Notes under the pieces: model-generated | Seen by the model: only the letters and a program-made list of their open reading frames with translations | What the model was told of the DNA's origin: nothing | Database searches by the model: none | NCBI RefSeq assembly: GCF_947623445.1 | Contig: NC_135244.1 | Span: 18,848,860-18,912,859 of the forward strand | Length of the DNA stretch: 64,000 nt | Direction: 5' to 3' | From: Clavelina lepadiformis | Taxonomy: Eukaryota; Chordata; Ascidiacea; Aplousobranchia; Clavelinidae | Shown here: piece after piece, positions 25,101 through 38,118 of the stretch | How the letters are laid out: each line of letters opens with the position of its first letter | How positions within the stretch are numbered: the first letter of the stretch is position 1 | Made by a program: the position numbers and the translations under genes

Positions 25101-27978
25101 CTCCTTGCTAACAACTGGAGTAACTTGTAATCTGTTGTTATTGCTGCAAAACGTTTCTGTCCCAGCGCAGTGGGAAGCTCGCGTAGCGGCAAGCCACCGG
25201 CTGCAATTACTCTTTAACATGCCAACTACATGTCCATCATTCAATGGGTTAATTGCAAGCCTAAACAAGCCGCATAGCTCAGTGAAAGATCATACCTCAA
25301 GTTGCTTCCCCGTCTATATCTGGCACGGTCAATCTAAACACGGTTAACATAGCAATGCGTTCAATTTTGACGAATACAAAATGTAGTATAGGCAATATGT
25401 TAACGAGCACAATCGCTGTATTAGGCTACAAAATGTGAGTGTAAGACGACGCTGCATTATGCTGGCGCCAAACAAACGCCCGAATTTCCGAAAAATTATT
25501 TATTTAAAGTTTTAGTTTGACGTACAACAACTCAGAATTAGGAAACAAAAGCTGAAACTTTTGTTTCAATCCACTTCTGGAGTATGACGCAGCACACAAA
25601 CTGATAGGTCTGTCTTGCTCGGTAACCGGGCCGCTATTAACAGAACAAACCTTTACAACGCTGTAGCTATGAAATTGTTTACTTGTATTTAATTGTGGTA
25701 CATCAAATGCCCACATTGAATGCTTCTAACTCCTTGACATCGCCTTAAAAGGACGGCCATATGATTCAGTGGATTAAATTCTGGTCATCTGTATAGGAAG
25801 CCTTGGCAATTTTCTGCTGTGAAATCAAATTCGTCACGCATCATCACTTATGTTGCCACACATTTTCAATTGTTATTAACTTGACATTCTTGTAAAACAT
25901 GATGTAGGTCGCTTGGGTCAAAAGTCACAGACGGCTTAGGTATTTAGGCAACGCACAGCAAGTCATCGAAAACATACAAACATGAAAGCAATCAAGATCT
26001 TTCAGATCCTATCCAACAAGCGAGAAATACTTGTTTAAGTCTTGAAATATACTCTATAGAAAAAACAATTTAAGTACAAAAAACTAGTTACTTTTTGATA
26101 ACATAGTGTTGTATGCTTACAAAAGCTTACAAAATGGTTCTATTTTAAGTCATTTTAAACAGAACCTGTAGCAAATTTTCCAAGGCTGCCGACAAACCAA
26201 AGAACCAAAGAGAAACGCTCCAAAAATGGATTTTGCTATTTTTTTCAAAACGCAACTTGGCCTGACGAAGTTATTGTCGAATTAGTGCACATTTTCATCG
26301 AGTCAGCTCTGAAAAAATTCACGCTTTGTCTGTGTTTGCAAGAGCTTTGGACGTTTCTCCTTTGATTTCCTTCGTGTCCTAGATGAGATTCGACTTGCTT
26401 CATTGCAACTGGCTTAAATAAATGGTCTAGATGCACCTGTTTGTGTGGATGACGATTTTTTTCTTCTAAATCCTCGTACACATCACCGCCAATGAAACAA
26501 AATCCCTGCGTTTTCAACTCTTAGGAGTTTTGGAAAGAAGTGAGTGAAAAGATTAAAACCAGGGATTCCTGACGTTTATTTGATCAAGTCCCATTCACGT
26601 GCCGCGGTTGACATGTCGGCCAACCACGTTTTGACGCGGCATCCGACCGTAGAATGATGGCCCAGCTATATGAATGCATCAAAAGGGATAAGCTCCAAGT
26701 AGCCTACTTGGTCTGGGACTATAGGCGTAGTGCCGGCTGAAAGTTAAAACGTGAGATAAAAGAGCGAAATGAGACTTGTCTCAACACGGTAACCTGGTTC
26801 AGGAAAAATGCACCCAGCCGGCCAAAATTTCATCACTTGGCGCTCAGCCAACCGCTGTTCTGCAAGTGCAGCTGGTAATTTGTCCCAATTACAAAACGAT
26901 CTATCTGCATTCATCAGTTAATTAAATGCAAATAAACAATTATAACTGTGGTAATTGTTCCTATTGTGAACAGCTATACCAAAAATGGCGCGATAAAAGA
27001 TATCAATTTTTCGCAGGAGCATTTCTAAATAAAATCCTTTAAGCTCATCCGGTCTAAAGCAAATAAAAGGCTCGCATACTTTTGCAATACGTTATCAATG
27101 GGTTTCAATTCGATGATTGATTGAGGTGATAGTAATGTGGCAACGTTATTCCAACCGTCGTATTAATATTGCGACATTCTGCGCTAGAGGTCTGTTTACC
27201 AGACAAACAAATCAAGTTTGATAAACACGAGTTGAAATGTAGAGTATAAAGAAGATACAGTTTCTGATATTTTGTTTTCCTTTAGGGAAAAACCATCGAT
27301 CAAGGAGAAAACAATCCAGTGCTACGCTCTGGAAAGTTCTCAGTCATAGAAACTTACAAACCGAGGATTTCACTGAAAAATGTAGCGTTGTGTAGACGAC
27401 GTTATATACAGGTAGACTGGCTCAAAGTACTTGCAGAGACTGCATGGCACCCGTGACAAGTGATCGGAATATACGGTTGCGCAACTATCTCCCCGGGTCA
27501 CCCACAAATCGTTCTAAGCAACCAAATTAAACACGCTAGTTGCTAGCTTGTGAAGATTAACGAAACGTACAGTAACTGATGGTACTCGACGATTATACTG
27601 GTCAGCTAACACGAACAGCAGGCTTACGACAGGCGCTTAGGCGACGCAAGGTTCTACATAATCCGGCGAAACTTTCTTGAAAAGTCCGGGGTCCACAAGC
27701 GCAACAAGTGGTATTTTTTCCCTGTTGTGACGAGAGAATAAAAACCGGAGACGCACTTCGAAAAACGCCAGAACGTGCGTAAGCTTGCACGGGTCTCTTA
27801 ACCAGTAGAGGGGTATAGTGCTGGTAAAATATCTTAGCATAAATGTTTTTTAATTGCCTCGTTTCCCATTTCAGGTGATTTTGTTACAAATAAAAGCGAC
27901 AATAGTGCAGAAGCATCGAATTTACATTTGTAGAATTATGCAGTAGGATTAGAGACTTTCTTAGAAAATTCGACGAGT
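19127..27978. other. Intergenic region between the two TIKI paralogs
   Basis: About 8.9 kb without a recognisable gene, RNA or transposon. Notable points are a perfect CArg-box consensus CCATATAAGG at 20806-20815 and a loose inverted repeat around 20039-20095. A 129-codon frame at 24958-25347 is the longest here, but one of that length is expected by chance and I recognise nothing in it. The region probably holds the promoter and regulatory DNA of the second paralog. Confidence 0.5.
20806..20815. promoter_or_regulatory. CArG box (SRF/MADS consensus)
   Basis: CCATATAAGG matches the CC(A/T)6GG consensus exactly. It lies 1.8 kb past TIKI paralog 1 and 7 kb before paralog 2. A single site may be chance. 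Confidence 0.35.
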
Positions 27979-30900
27979 ATGTACGGTCAGGGTTTTTCAA
28001 GGACATCTGCACTGGTTCTATTTTACATCGTGCACTTGGCAATCATCGTGAATGGGAAAGTTATTGCAAGGGCCATATGCAAAGAAGAGGTATGCAAACC
28101 TTACAACAAATTGGAGTGATAAAACGTATGAGCTAATGAAATTTGCGTGTAATGAATAATTTTGGCATACGTCAGTTTTTGAACACATTTGTACGTATAG
28201 GTGAGGAAGAGCTCATTTCTTTGGGAGATAAAAAGAAGTCCCCCGGCATATTTGTTTGGAACAATCCACGTACCTTACACACGGGTATGGGATTTCATTC
28301 CAAAAAACTCAAAGGTATGTTAACCGCTATAGCTGAAGTACCTATAACAGAAAGTAAGCCCACCTCGGTCTCTGAATAATTAGAAAAGTTTTGTAGTCAA
28401 ACGGTAGAGGTGATATGAAAAGAGAAGGCGTTTGCAAAATGTAGGCACCGCTTTCCTTGTGCGAAAAGATGGATAATTATAAAACGAAAATTTTCACTTC
28501 GCAGAAAGCATTTAAAGACAGCAAAAACATTTTCTTCGAACTCGATCTCACCGATGCTCCAACAATATCAAATCTTACTCGCTGTCAGATGTTGCCAAGG
28601 GGCACGGATTTGCGTCAAATTTTGCCAACGCAACTCTTCACAAGGTTGAAACAACACCTGGAATATGTGAAGAAAGTGATGCCAGACTGGGTCACATCCG
28701 ATAAAGGAGGGAAAAGTGCGAAATTTTAACGACGCTTATACTGTTGTCCTATTTTACTAACACTAGAAAAACTAGTTCACTTCCGGATAATGCAACTCCC
28801 TGTTTCACAATGAAATGCTGTATACATGAAGTAAAAAAGTGGTCATGAAAATGATTCATTATTATACGTTTTTCTATGTATGTTGAAAAAGGTATCTACG
28901 CCGATTATCTCTTCGAAGCCATCGTCGGAAATTGGGAACGAATGAAACCGGTCTGGGTGATGTTGATGATCAATTCACTGACGGAGGCTGACGTGAGATC
29001 TCGGAACATTCCTGTCCTCGATCTGTACCTGGCCCGTCAAGCGGAGAGAATGGGCAAGAAAATTGGGGCAGTGGAGAAGGTCGATGAACAATGTCAACCC
29101 CTCAACGGCCTTAACATGTCTCAGGTGTGAAAATAAAACTTTTTCTAAAACATTTCGGCAAATCTGTGCAGTTGGTTAAGCACAATCTCCTCTCTGTGAA
29201 GGTAATATTTGCGTTAAATCACACCCTAACCATCCAAGAACAACTAAGACACGGAAAAACGGAGGTCCCATTCACAACAGACGATCTCATTAACCAGTAC
29301 AACTGCGGGGAGCTGGACTCGGCGATATTCGACAAGGACACGACTCAGGTAAAATTGCATCAAGTATATCTGATATGATTAGTTACAGCAGCAATGTCAC
29401 AATGTTGACGCTGCTGATTTATTGTTATCAACAGGTGACATAGTCGACCCCATTTAGTCACCAACGCTATGTTGCTTTTCGCGATTGTTGCGCGTTTAAT
29501 TAATTGATGTTTTGTAAGCTGAAGTTAAAAGCTTTTATGCGTTTTACGTAGAATCTGATGACTCATCGATAATACGTGAAGCGTGTTTGTGCTCAGTAAA
29601 AGTGTTTCTCTATTGAATGTTTCAATAATTACACGGGGTAATAAATTAAAACTTAACCGCATGATCAGGTCCCGAAAATGGCCAACAACAGCGGCTGGTT
29701 GACAACGCACCGGGAGAAAGAAGCCGAATTACTTATGGAAGCTGAGATCGATTCATATTTTAAAAATGAATTAATCTACCGCCGCAACCGACGCATGGCT
29801 GAGCGCGTCAGAACTCTGTTGGAAGAACACTCGGGCGAAAGTTTCTTTTTCGCCTTCGGTACAGGTCAGTGGGTTTTTGTGATGATAGATGTATTTGTAC
29901 AAGAAACGGTGCTGTTGAAAAGCCATCGAACATAGTGTGTTATCGCTGCTTATAATAACTGAAAGTTGGTTTCTAGAAAAACAAATTTCCTAATTATCCC
30001 CCTGTCGGTGTAAGACGTGCGAACAAAGTCCATAGCCCGGGACAAAAACCGTCATTGGCGACAATATTATCGCGCGTATACGGTGCCTTTACATTGTGAC
30101 GTTCGAGGTATCGCTTATAAAAGTCTTTCAAACGCATAAGCAAAACATTCAAACTATAGTAAAAATAATAAACTTAGCGGTTTATCCAAACAGTACCAGT
30201 TTCCAAAAAACCTTCGAAGACAACCAAAATTAAGCGTCACTTTAAAAACTTTCAACAAGCTTTGCCACTTTAAATCAGGCTTTTTTCTATTATCGGTAAG
30301 TTGTCAAACATATCCAGTTTATACTGCAAACAACTCTAAAACCCTTGTAAATCATGCCGCACAGATTTTTCTAGCGTAACAATGTGTAAGTAGTAAATAA
30401 GGTCACGACATTTTAAGGTGCCACTCCACACAAGTCGTACATTCATACATTACGTTACTTGATGCGGTGTACATAACACATATTCCACTCATGCTTGAGA
30501 GCGTTTCTCGTTGGCTAAACAACGCAGCAATCTTGAAACTGTTGGTTAACGTATGACAGGCTTGCATGTGAAAAGAAGTGCGTGAAATTGAGCGATATAG
30601 CGAAAGTGCAGTTTGCAAATGTGCATTTGTGAGAAATCACTCCAAAATCTGTTTGCAAATGAAGTAGCCCTTTTGTGAATCATAATCTCAAACGAACGGT
30701 TTTGCATTGTAATGAAGCTGGTCTCGCATTTGTAAGCGTGAAGGGTGCTACCAATTTCAGTGCAAACACTTCACCGGGTTTGAGTTCGCTCGCATGAAAC
30801 GGATGCAACGATTAGCGATGTCCTTTGTCACGTGTAGTCCTGTAAGTCGGTGACCAGGTTTACTTAAAGGTCAAATCGTCCGGAACAGGGTCAAACGAAA

Positions 30901-33900
30901 CCAAGTGTGACGGTAGGACAGTAGGACTAGCGGTATAATGCTCTGATTACTCACTGCCAAGCATAGCGACCCTACCCCTTTGTGCATCGTCGAACAGATA
31001 AGTATAATGTTGCCAACCGGCATAAACCAGGCTTAGCCTGAGATTAAGGGGAGTTTAGGCTCACGCGGTCAACAAGTTGACAAATTACTGGGAAAAAACA
31101 CGAGTGAAAAACAGTTCTTTTTGGAGTGTGGCTGTTCGCAGCAAACAATTCCTCATGAAACAGAAATGCTAAACTGTACAAATAGTTTTTCAAAGGACAC
31201 AAACTTATAATTAAGCTTAGGACTTACTTAAATCAAACATGTGAATGACGACAAAGTTAAAAAAAAATTTCTCATGTATTATCTTCAAACATACTCTATA
31301 CCGTTTTTGACGTAAGAATGACATCATCGATAAATAAAAAGTCTCATGACGTAGATAATACTTTGCACGCTGTCAAAGCTTGTGCAGATGGATTCTAGAA
31401 ATGTGGTTACTCAAAAACCGTAACTTCCACAGCTTCACCAATTGGTTACAGACGTTTCAGTAGGTCGTTTCCTTATCTGGAAGTGATCTCGTGTTATTGT
31501 TCCCAGCAGACAAGTAGATCGTTGCAGTAGTAGTCTGCCCCGTTCACTGATGTTCAATTTCCTTTCAAAACGTTGTCTGCGACTAAGCTTTGTTAGCCGA
31601 GACCAATGCGCTTATAGTTCGATTAATCTGCAACGATGTAGGTCTACTACCTGCCGTGCTTGCCTTGTTCTTCCAGGGTGGCCAAATAAACGACTTTTCA
31701 GTGGTGAATTAAGTTGTTAAGTTAGCGCAGGATCATCCCTTTGAAAGCAAAACTCTGTATGACGGCGTATGAACGAGGTATTTTCTGGGAGGAACTAGAA
31801 ACGCCCATCGGTCTGGCACGCGTTAGGGAAAAATTCGGGCGGAATAACAAACCATCAGTTTGTTATTCTCCTTATAAATGAAAGGAACACCAATCCACAA
31901 AGCTTCTGTTTGTTTGCGCAAATCGTTCGACAAACATGTTGAAACAGATTTTCCATTAAATGACGTTATTTTTAGACGAAATATCTCGATTTAAAACCGC
32001 GCCGGTACACCTCAATAATTAGAAAAATAAACACGAAAACGGTCGGGAGCTGGTTGGCCTTCCACTTACAGGTAAAGGGAGCTCCTTTATCTTTAACATA
32101 GAAACCTAACCCAATTAAAATTGACAAAATAAAATGAGATAAGACAAAGATATCTTAAGAATGCTCAAGAACAAGCGCAATTCATAAGCAGATATACTTG
32201 AAACGAACAACGGAATGAAATTAGGCACGTTTTCGATTGACATTTTAGTAACTCATTTTGCTAGTCTGTACAGTGATTATGCCAAAACAATAACGTATTG
32301 CGATTCAGTTGCAGCTGACTTAATTTGCGATCGCGATATCAATGTCAACTAACATGAATCCAACCGACATTTGAAGGGACGTTTAAGCTGATAAGGTTTA
32401 AATGCAAATATAAACACACAAAGGTGGTTTAGGTAACATTCAAAACTAATTGATCCACACAACACAATCTCTTCTTTTATAACTGCTCTCCAGATTGAAG
32501 CTGGTTTGGGTTAAAAATGTCAGAATTCCCGAAACAGGTTTTGCTGAGCTGTGTTTGATTGCTGTTGTCGTTGCGTTTGTTTAAGTTATGGTCAAATAAC
32601 AACCATTTGACGTGTTGACCATAACTTAGCTTTAATTTTTCGGTTTAAAATTCTTCACACGCTTGCATGGTTTAATTTTATCGATAAAGACGTTAATTTG
32701 GGCCAATTTTTATAAGGCAGCAATGTTTAAATAAAATATTTCGCAATCAATTTACTTAGCCTTGAGTTATCATGAAGATATCGTAGATTTCAATCCGGAA
32801 AAGAAATATACTTGGAGTAACGTTAGCTGAAACAACGTTCAGATGAGTAGGTGAAACGGAAGTGGTTTTATTTACAAACTATAAAAGAGCTGGCTACAGG
32901 AATGCTTAAGTTTGCTCTATGGCTCAATCTTGCTTGGTGGCGAGTGTCCATGTATCAATGTTTTTAAAGATTTTTGCATGCGCCTGGACACGGTAAATAT
33001 CTATTTCAAGCAGGTACTTCAGAGACCACACATATGCCCGCACGCAATCAGTCAGTCAGTCATAAAAGCCACAAGCTAGTTTCATCGTGCAGTGAATAGG
33101 GAGTTATTGATAACGCAAAGCACTTCTTTAGGGCCGTGTTGATAAATTATAAATATCGAAACACTCAGCAACCTAATGGACTGTTGATTCGCCGTCAGCC
33201 GCCGCAAAAACGTAAGCCGCTTTCACCCCACTTAGCGACATATTATATGACTATTTCCTCAACGTTGGCATTCACCCATGGCTACATTTGCCTAATGTCC
33301 ACTTGTTTTGCTTACTTTGTTACGGACGCCCATTCAGCGATATCTTCCCCGTCAAATTTGTGGAATGTCGGGTATGTAATTGCCTATTTTCGTACGCACT
33401 AATTGTTGTCTCTGAATGCACCCTTGCGATAGGTAGGACTTCCCTTTACATGCAGAGACTTGCACGCGAACTAGCTTAACTTCGGATAGTTAGCCATATT
33501 TGGATCCCAACATGCTTGTGTGTACAAACGCGCTTCACGTGTTAAGGCATAGTTCAAAGACGTTGCAACAGACTGCTTCATGTGAAAATACTTATCGTTC
33601 AAAGACGTTACAGATGCAGGTATTTTCCGGAGATTACGTGCAAATCCCGCTTTGAGAAACTTACAACGAAAAACATAAACCCGACAATATTGTTCTGGTT
33701 TTGTGAGAATCTTTGCAGTTAAAAGATCTTTTCAGCTTATCTGATGCCTTTTGATCATTAGAGACCAAAGTGTCGGGATTATTTGGTTAAATCTCCTCAA
33801 AAAACAAGGGTTTGAAGACATAGGATACATAAAAAATACATCTGGTATCTCCACTAATATCTAAAAACGTTAAATCAAAGTTTACAAGGCAAATGCTGAT

Positions 33901-35913
33901 AATAATTGAGACTTTGTAACAACCCAGAGATCATGGACCGTATATGAAAAATTATTTTTTGCTAACTTTCAAATATTCTAAACAAAAAATTGATACTAAA
34001 TGCATGTTGATGTTAGATTTTTTTAACTTCAATATATCAACAATCTTACTCCATTACGAGTGACCAAACATTTCACTGAATACACAAACCAGGTTCCGTG
34101 TTTGAGCATATACGTAAGTATCCTTGCGTTAGTATGGATTACTCGATTTTGTTGTGATCTTGAAACAAAGGTATTAGAGCTGGCAGCCTTATCAGGCTAT
34201 ACGCTAGTTTATTGTCCCGTCTTTCAATAGACCATTCAAAACGTGTCGATCAAGGGCATTCGTCAAAGCTGAAGTGTTTGAGCGAACGCTTATCTTAAAA
34301 ACAAAATATTTCGGATGACAGGCAAAGTACGAGAAGTGGCCTTGTAGATTACCTTTCACTTTTAAAGGCACTATCAGCTTAAGCGTTTGATTTACACGGC
34401 TTTAAAGAATGGTAGTGACAAATTTTTTCATGGCATAGGTCTCTATCCTATCTGCAAAAACAACTATAGCCTACGTCAATCTATTTTGTTTCAGGACATT
34501 TCCTGGGTAACGGATCAGTTATAAGCTTTCTACAACAACATGAATATGAAATTGAAAATGTCACACCGGATAACTTTGAAAGGTAATAGAAGTTTGCTTG
34601 TTAGTTTATGTAGTAGTAATTTTGATATAACAAGTTTCTTAGTTTTACCCCACAACTACTAATGCCTCAAATTAGAATAAAGTTTTGAAATTAAACGTAA
34701 TACTGACAACAGTTAAAAGCTCAATACTTCACAATAACTCTGTAGCGCGACCTTACGACACATTTTTATGCAGTGGTTTATCGCTTTTTAACTATGACTT
34801 TACAAGCACATGGCTGTCGGAAAGGCCTCATTCTGCTCAAGGTCCTCGAAGCGGTAGCAGGCGAAGCAGGTTAGCATATATATACGCCGCTTCAAAAAGA
34901 TGTCGCAATATTTCATGATAATTAAAACGTTTTTAAATTTTAACTTGAAAAACTTAAGAAACATTTGCAAAGTTTAATATGGATAGCGAGACTACATTTT
35001 CCTTGTATATAACAGCAGTTAACTCTTTCACCTAACAGAAAAAATCGACATCGAGCGTCAAAAAAACGGGGTAAATCTCGCCAATCACGACGAAGAAAAA
35101 AGAAGAAACAAAAACAGAAAGTGAAGAAACATCGATTCCGTGATCTGTGGATGCCCCTTGATAAAAGGTACCGCCGACATTCGTTAGTACTGAAGATGGT
35201 GTATTATGACTTATTACATTTTCAGCGCTTTTAAATTGGTAACAGTTATCTGATTGCGTTGTTGCCTTTGTTTTAGCGATCACCCCACTCCCGCATCAGG
35301 AAATTTAGGATTTTTCTTTGAAAGTCCGCAAATCAGCGTCATCAATCGATATCCTACTGTTTTACCACCCAAGCCCAACAACCAAGACGTAACTAACAAA
35401 AACTGGCACGTTTGGAACCAAAAACAGCGCAGAAAATATAACGACAAGAACAACGACAGTCGAAAACAATTGCGAGAATTCTATGAGCAACTGCGGAGAG
35501 AAAGCAAAACGAATCCGGATGGAAACTGCGCTTTCTCAAGTCATCGCCCTTGGGCTTCATTTAAACATTTTCCTGGGCTTGTAACTTACCTCATTATTGC
35601 GGCTTTCTCTTTAATGACTATGCACATAAACGCGTTGGGACAAACGCCATTCTCAGGACTTAAATCGAGTAAAAATTTGCGAAAGTGTCGTTCAAGGTCA
35701 CTTGTCGCATCTACGGAACTATTACCAAGCTTAAACTGCCACCTGTCGTCCTCAAAAACTTCAATGCCAGTGGATCTTTGTTACACAAACTGCCACCTTA
35801 GTGTTTCTTCACAGACAAGCTTTGTAATGAACCCAGTAGTTCTAAAGCGCGTGGCACCGCTAATGACAACAAATTCATTGAAAACTTTTGATAATTTTGT
35901 AGCAACAAGATAA
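27979..35913 (+). CDS. TRABD2: TIKI-family Wnt-cleaving metalloprotease, paralog 2 (10 exons)
   Basis: Coding exons: 27979-28089, 28201-28314, 28505-28715, 28892-29124, 29202-29348, 29669-29864, 34495-34582, 34807-34869, 35039-35167, 35277-35913, joining to 642 residues. Intron positions and phases (0,0,1,0,0,1,2,2,2) equal those of paralog 1, and exons 2, 3, 4, 5 and 7 have identical lengths, so the two arose by tandem duplication. There is a hydrophobic signal peptide in residues 1-32. Both GxxH motifs are intact (G57-H60 in [10 protein letters not shown]336-H339 in GTGHFLGN), so catalysis is probably kept. A Lys/Arg-rich linker precedes FRDLW. Unlike paralog 1, the hydrophobic segment (about 530-548) is followed by some 94 polar residues, which suggests a transmembrane protein with a tail instead of a GPI-type end. 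Exon 4 is nearly identical to that of paralog 1. The donor of exon 3 (A|GTGCGA) is weak but is fixed by the matching exon length. Confidence 0.92.
29865..34494 (+). other. Large intron 6 of TIKI paralog 2
   Basis: About 4.6 kb at the same place and phase as the large intron of paralog 1. It contains a perfect 14-bp inverted repeat (32582-32595 / 32615-32628, 19-nt loop). No transposon, RNA gene or nested gene was recognised. Confidence 0.6.
32582..32628. repeat. Perfect 14-bp hairpin in TIKI-2 intron 6
   Basis: TAAGTTATGGTCAA at 32582-32595 is the exact reverse complement of 32615-32628, with a 19-nt loop. No terminal duplication or element edges are evident. It could be a cruciform, a paired binding site or a short RNA hairpin. 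Confidence 0.6.
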
Positions 35914-38118
35914 CAAACCGTTATTACTTTATTGTTTTCATCACTGTAAATTTTTTATAAATCGTTTATGTTAACAAGGTTTTTGATGTTTTGAATACAA
36001 AAAATGTTGAAAAGTAAGTAAGCGTTTTAGTTGTTGTTCTATGTATATAAAAGCGAATATACTAGCAGTGTAGAAAAAGCACTTCCAGAATTTCTTTAAG
36101 TCGGTCTAATAATCTTAATTGCCACACACCAGATACAGAATATTAGCTGCTCTTAGCACACACACAATCTTTGTAAGAAGTAAATCCAACAAAGAAAATC
36201 TCAAATTATTCAATGCCAGGCTTTTTGTTGCAGCCAGAAATGAAACCGGATTCTTAAACAGTTACATACTGTACATCTCATACCAAAAGCTAAACTAACT
36301 AGTAGTCGTAGTACCCACAGTAGACTAAGTTACTTTTAGAGTATAAACTCATATTTCAATTGAACTTATTTGTGCATTTTTGGAAAAGAAATTAAAAACT
36401 GTAGTTACACACTAAGGTATTTTAACTGGCCTGCATAATCTTTACTTTGTTTTGCTAATTTAAAATTTGGTTGACCTTACTTGGCGCTAAAAACATTTTC
36501 ATAATTACAATGAATAAAATACGTAGGCCTATAGGATAAAATTGGTTTGAAGAAAACATGGCGCAAGTGATTGCAATTTAGGCTACACGTGTTTTTATCG
36601 AGCTGCTAAAAGTAAACGTTTACTGGTTTGCACTTATTCAGCCTCTAGCAAATGGATAAAATTAAACTTGTTAAATTGCTAAATTTGTTTCTCTTTATCA
36701 GTTTTTACGCAAAATGTTACGCAACGCCTACATTACGAAAGCTAATACGGAATGAAAGTGAATAATAAAATCGAGTTTAGTAACCCATGCTTTATACTGA
36801 GACATCAACAACGCTTAACACAATTATACTTACAAAGTGGCCTAAGCCACAGAAAGGCTTGTGTTTATGGCTTATTTAGGCGTCGTATAAAGAAACATTA
36901 AAAGAAAAGATATTGAAACCAATCGCAATCGACCAAAGGTCGTCGAACAAAACAGCTGACGCGGTCAGTGCTGTTTCATAAATTGTTAAAAAATGGTTTA
37001 ATAATAAAAAACGACAAAAAATAAGACACAGAGTACAATCATACCATAAAAATACGGTACTTTGACAACCAGTAATATTTTTTAGAAATTTTAGATCTAG
37101 CTTTTAAAAACTTCGCCTCTCCTCAAAGGAATCCTAAATACGCTGCCGCAACTGTGATATTTACAGCAAGTTCCTGTTAAAGATTAATTTCTAAGATTTT
37201 TTCAATTTATCATTCGGCGTAAGTCGCTATTAATGCCTGCCTTTAAAGCAAGACAGCGTTGAATTGTATTTTTATTGCTATGTTTAACATTTAGTAACGA
37301 GTTATTGGCATGAAAGTGGTAAAATGCAATATTGTAATGAAACCATAAGAACTACGAATAGGGAAACGATAATTATGCTGATTTCACTTCAAGATTACAA
37401 TTGAACCAGGCAAAACTGTACGGCAAACTTTTCTATGTACAGGTACTGCGTTAGTACTGAGCATATACAAATTAAGAGCATGGCTTTTAATGTCTATTGT
37501 ATTGTTAAACAGCATATAATAATAATTTTTAAAAAGTAAATACGACGGACGGAAAAGTTGTTTAAAAATATTTTCAATTAAATGCTGATTCTGTTTTGTT
37601 ACTTTCTGCAATATGTTATTCTATACATGTAAATTCATCAACAATTAAGATTTTAAATGAGCAAGCACGCGCAAGCAACAAGTGAAACAAAACACAGTTG
37701 TTTCATATATATATAGTTATATACTGTATATCCATATAGTACTGCGTATGGTTCTCGCTACTATTTCGATACGCCTGCGAAGCAGTTCTACAGATGAATC
37801 TACAATAGTCTTTGATATTGCCGCGATTCGATAATTTTAAACCTGACGTAAAAAATGGCAATAGATCAACCATAGGCACCTTCCTAATCACTAAATATCA
37901 AGAGAGAAACGGAGTTACTCAAATGAAGATTGAATTATTCAAACAGAAACATTAAAGCCATCAAACGGATGCACACTTTTTTAACTAACCGACATTTCAG
38001 TTGAATACCAATTTTCATATCAGCTTCATGTGAACAATGAAAAATGAGAACACTGTAAACGAGCAAATAAAAATAAAAAACTACTTTTCACCTTTCAGTC
38101 ATATTAAAACTTGTACTT
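35914..38118. other. Intergenic region after TIKI-2, convergent with TspO-like gene A
   Basis: About 2.2 kb between two convergent genes. An AATAAA at 36513-36518 may end TIKI-2 transcripts. From about 37.1 kb the sequence is alignable to the 42.7-43.8 kb region, so it is the 3' flank of a segmental duplication. A TA-rich run lies at 37707-37735. Confidence 0.5.

Noticed and set aside
24958-25347. 129-codon frame between the TIKI genes
   Set aside because: About this length is expected by chance in 64 kb of this composition, and no domain or splice context supports it.
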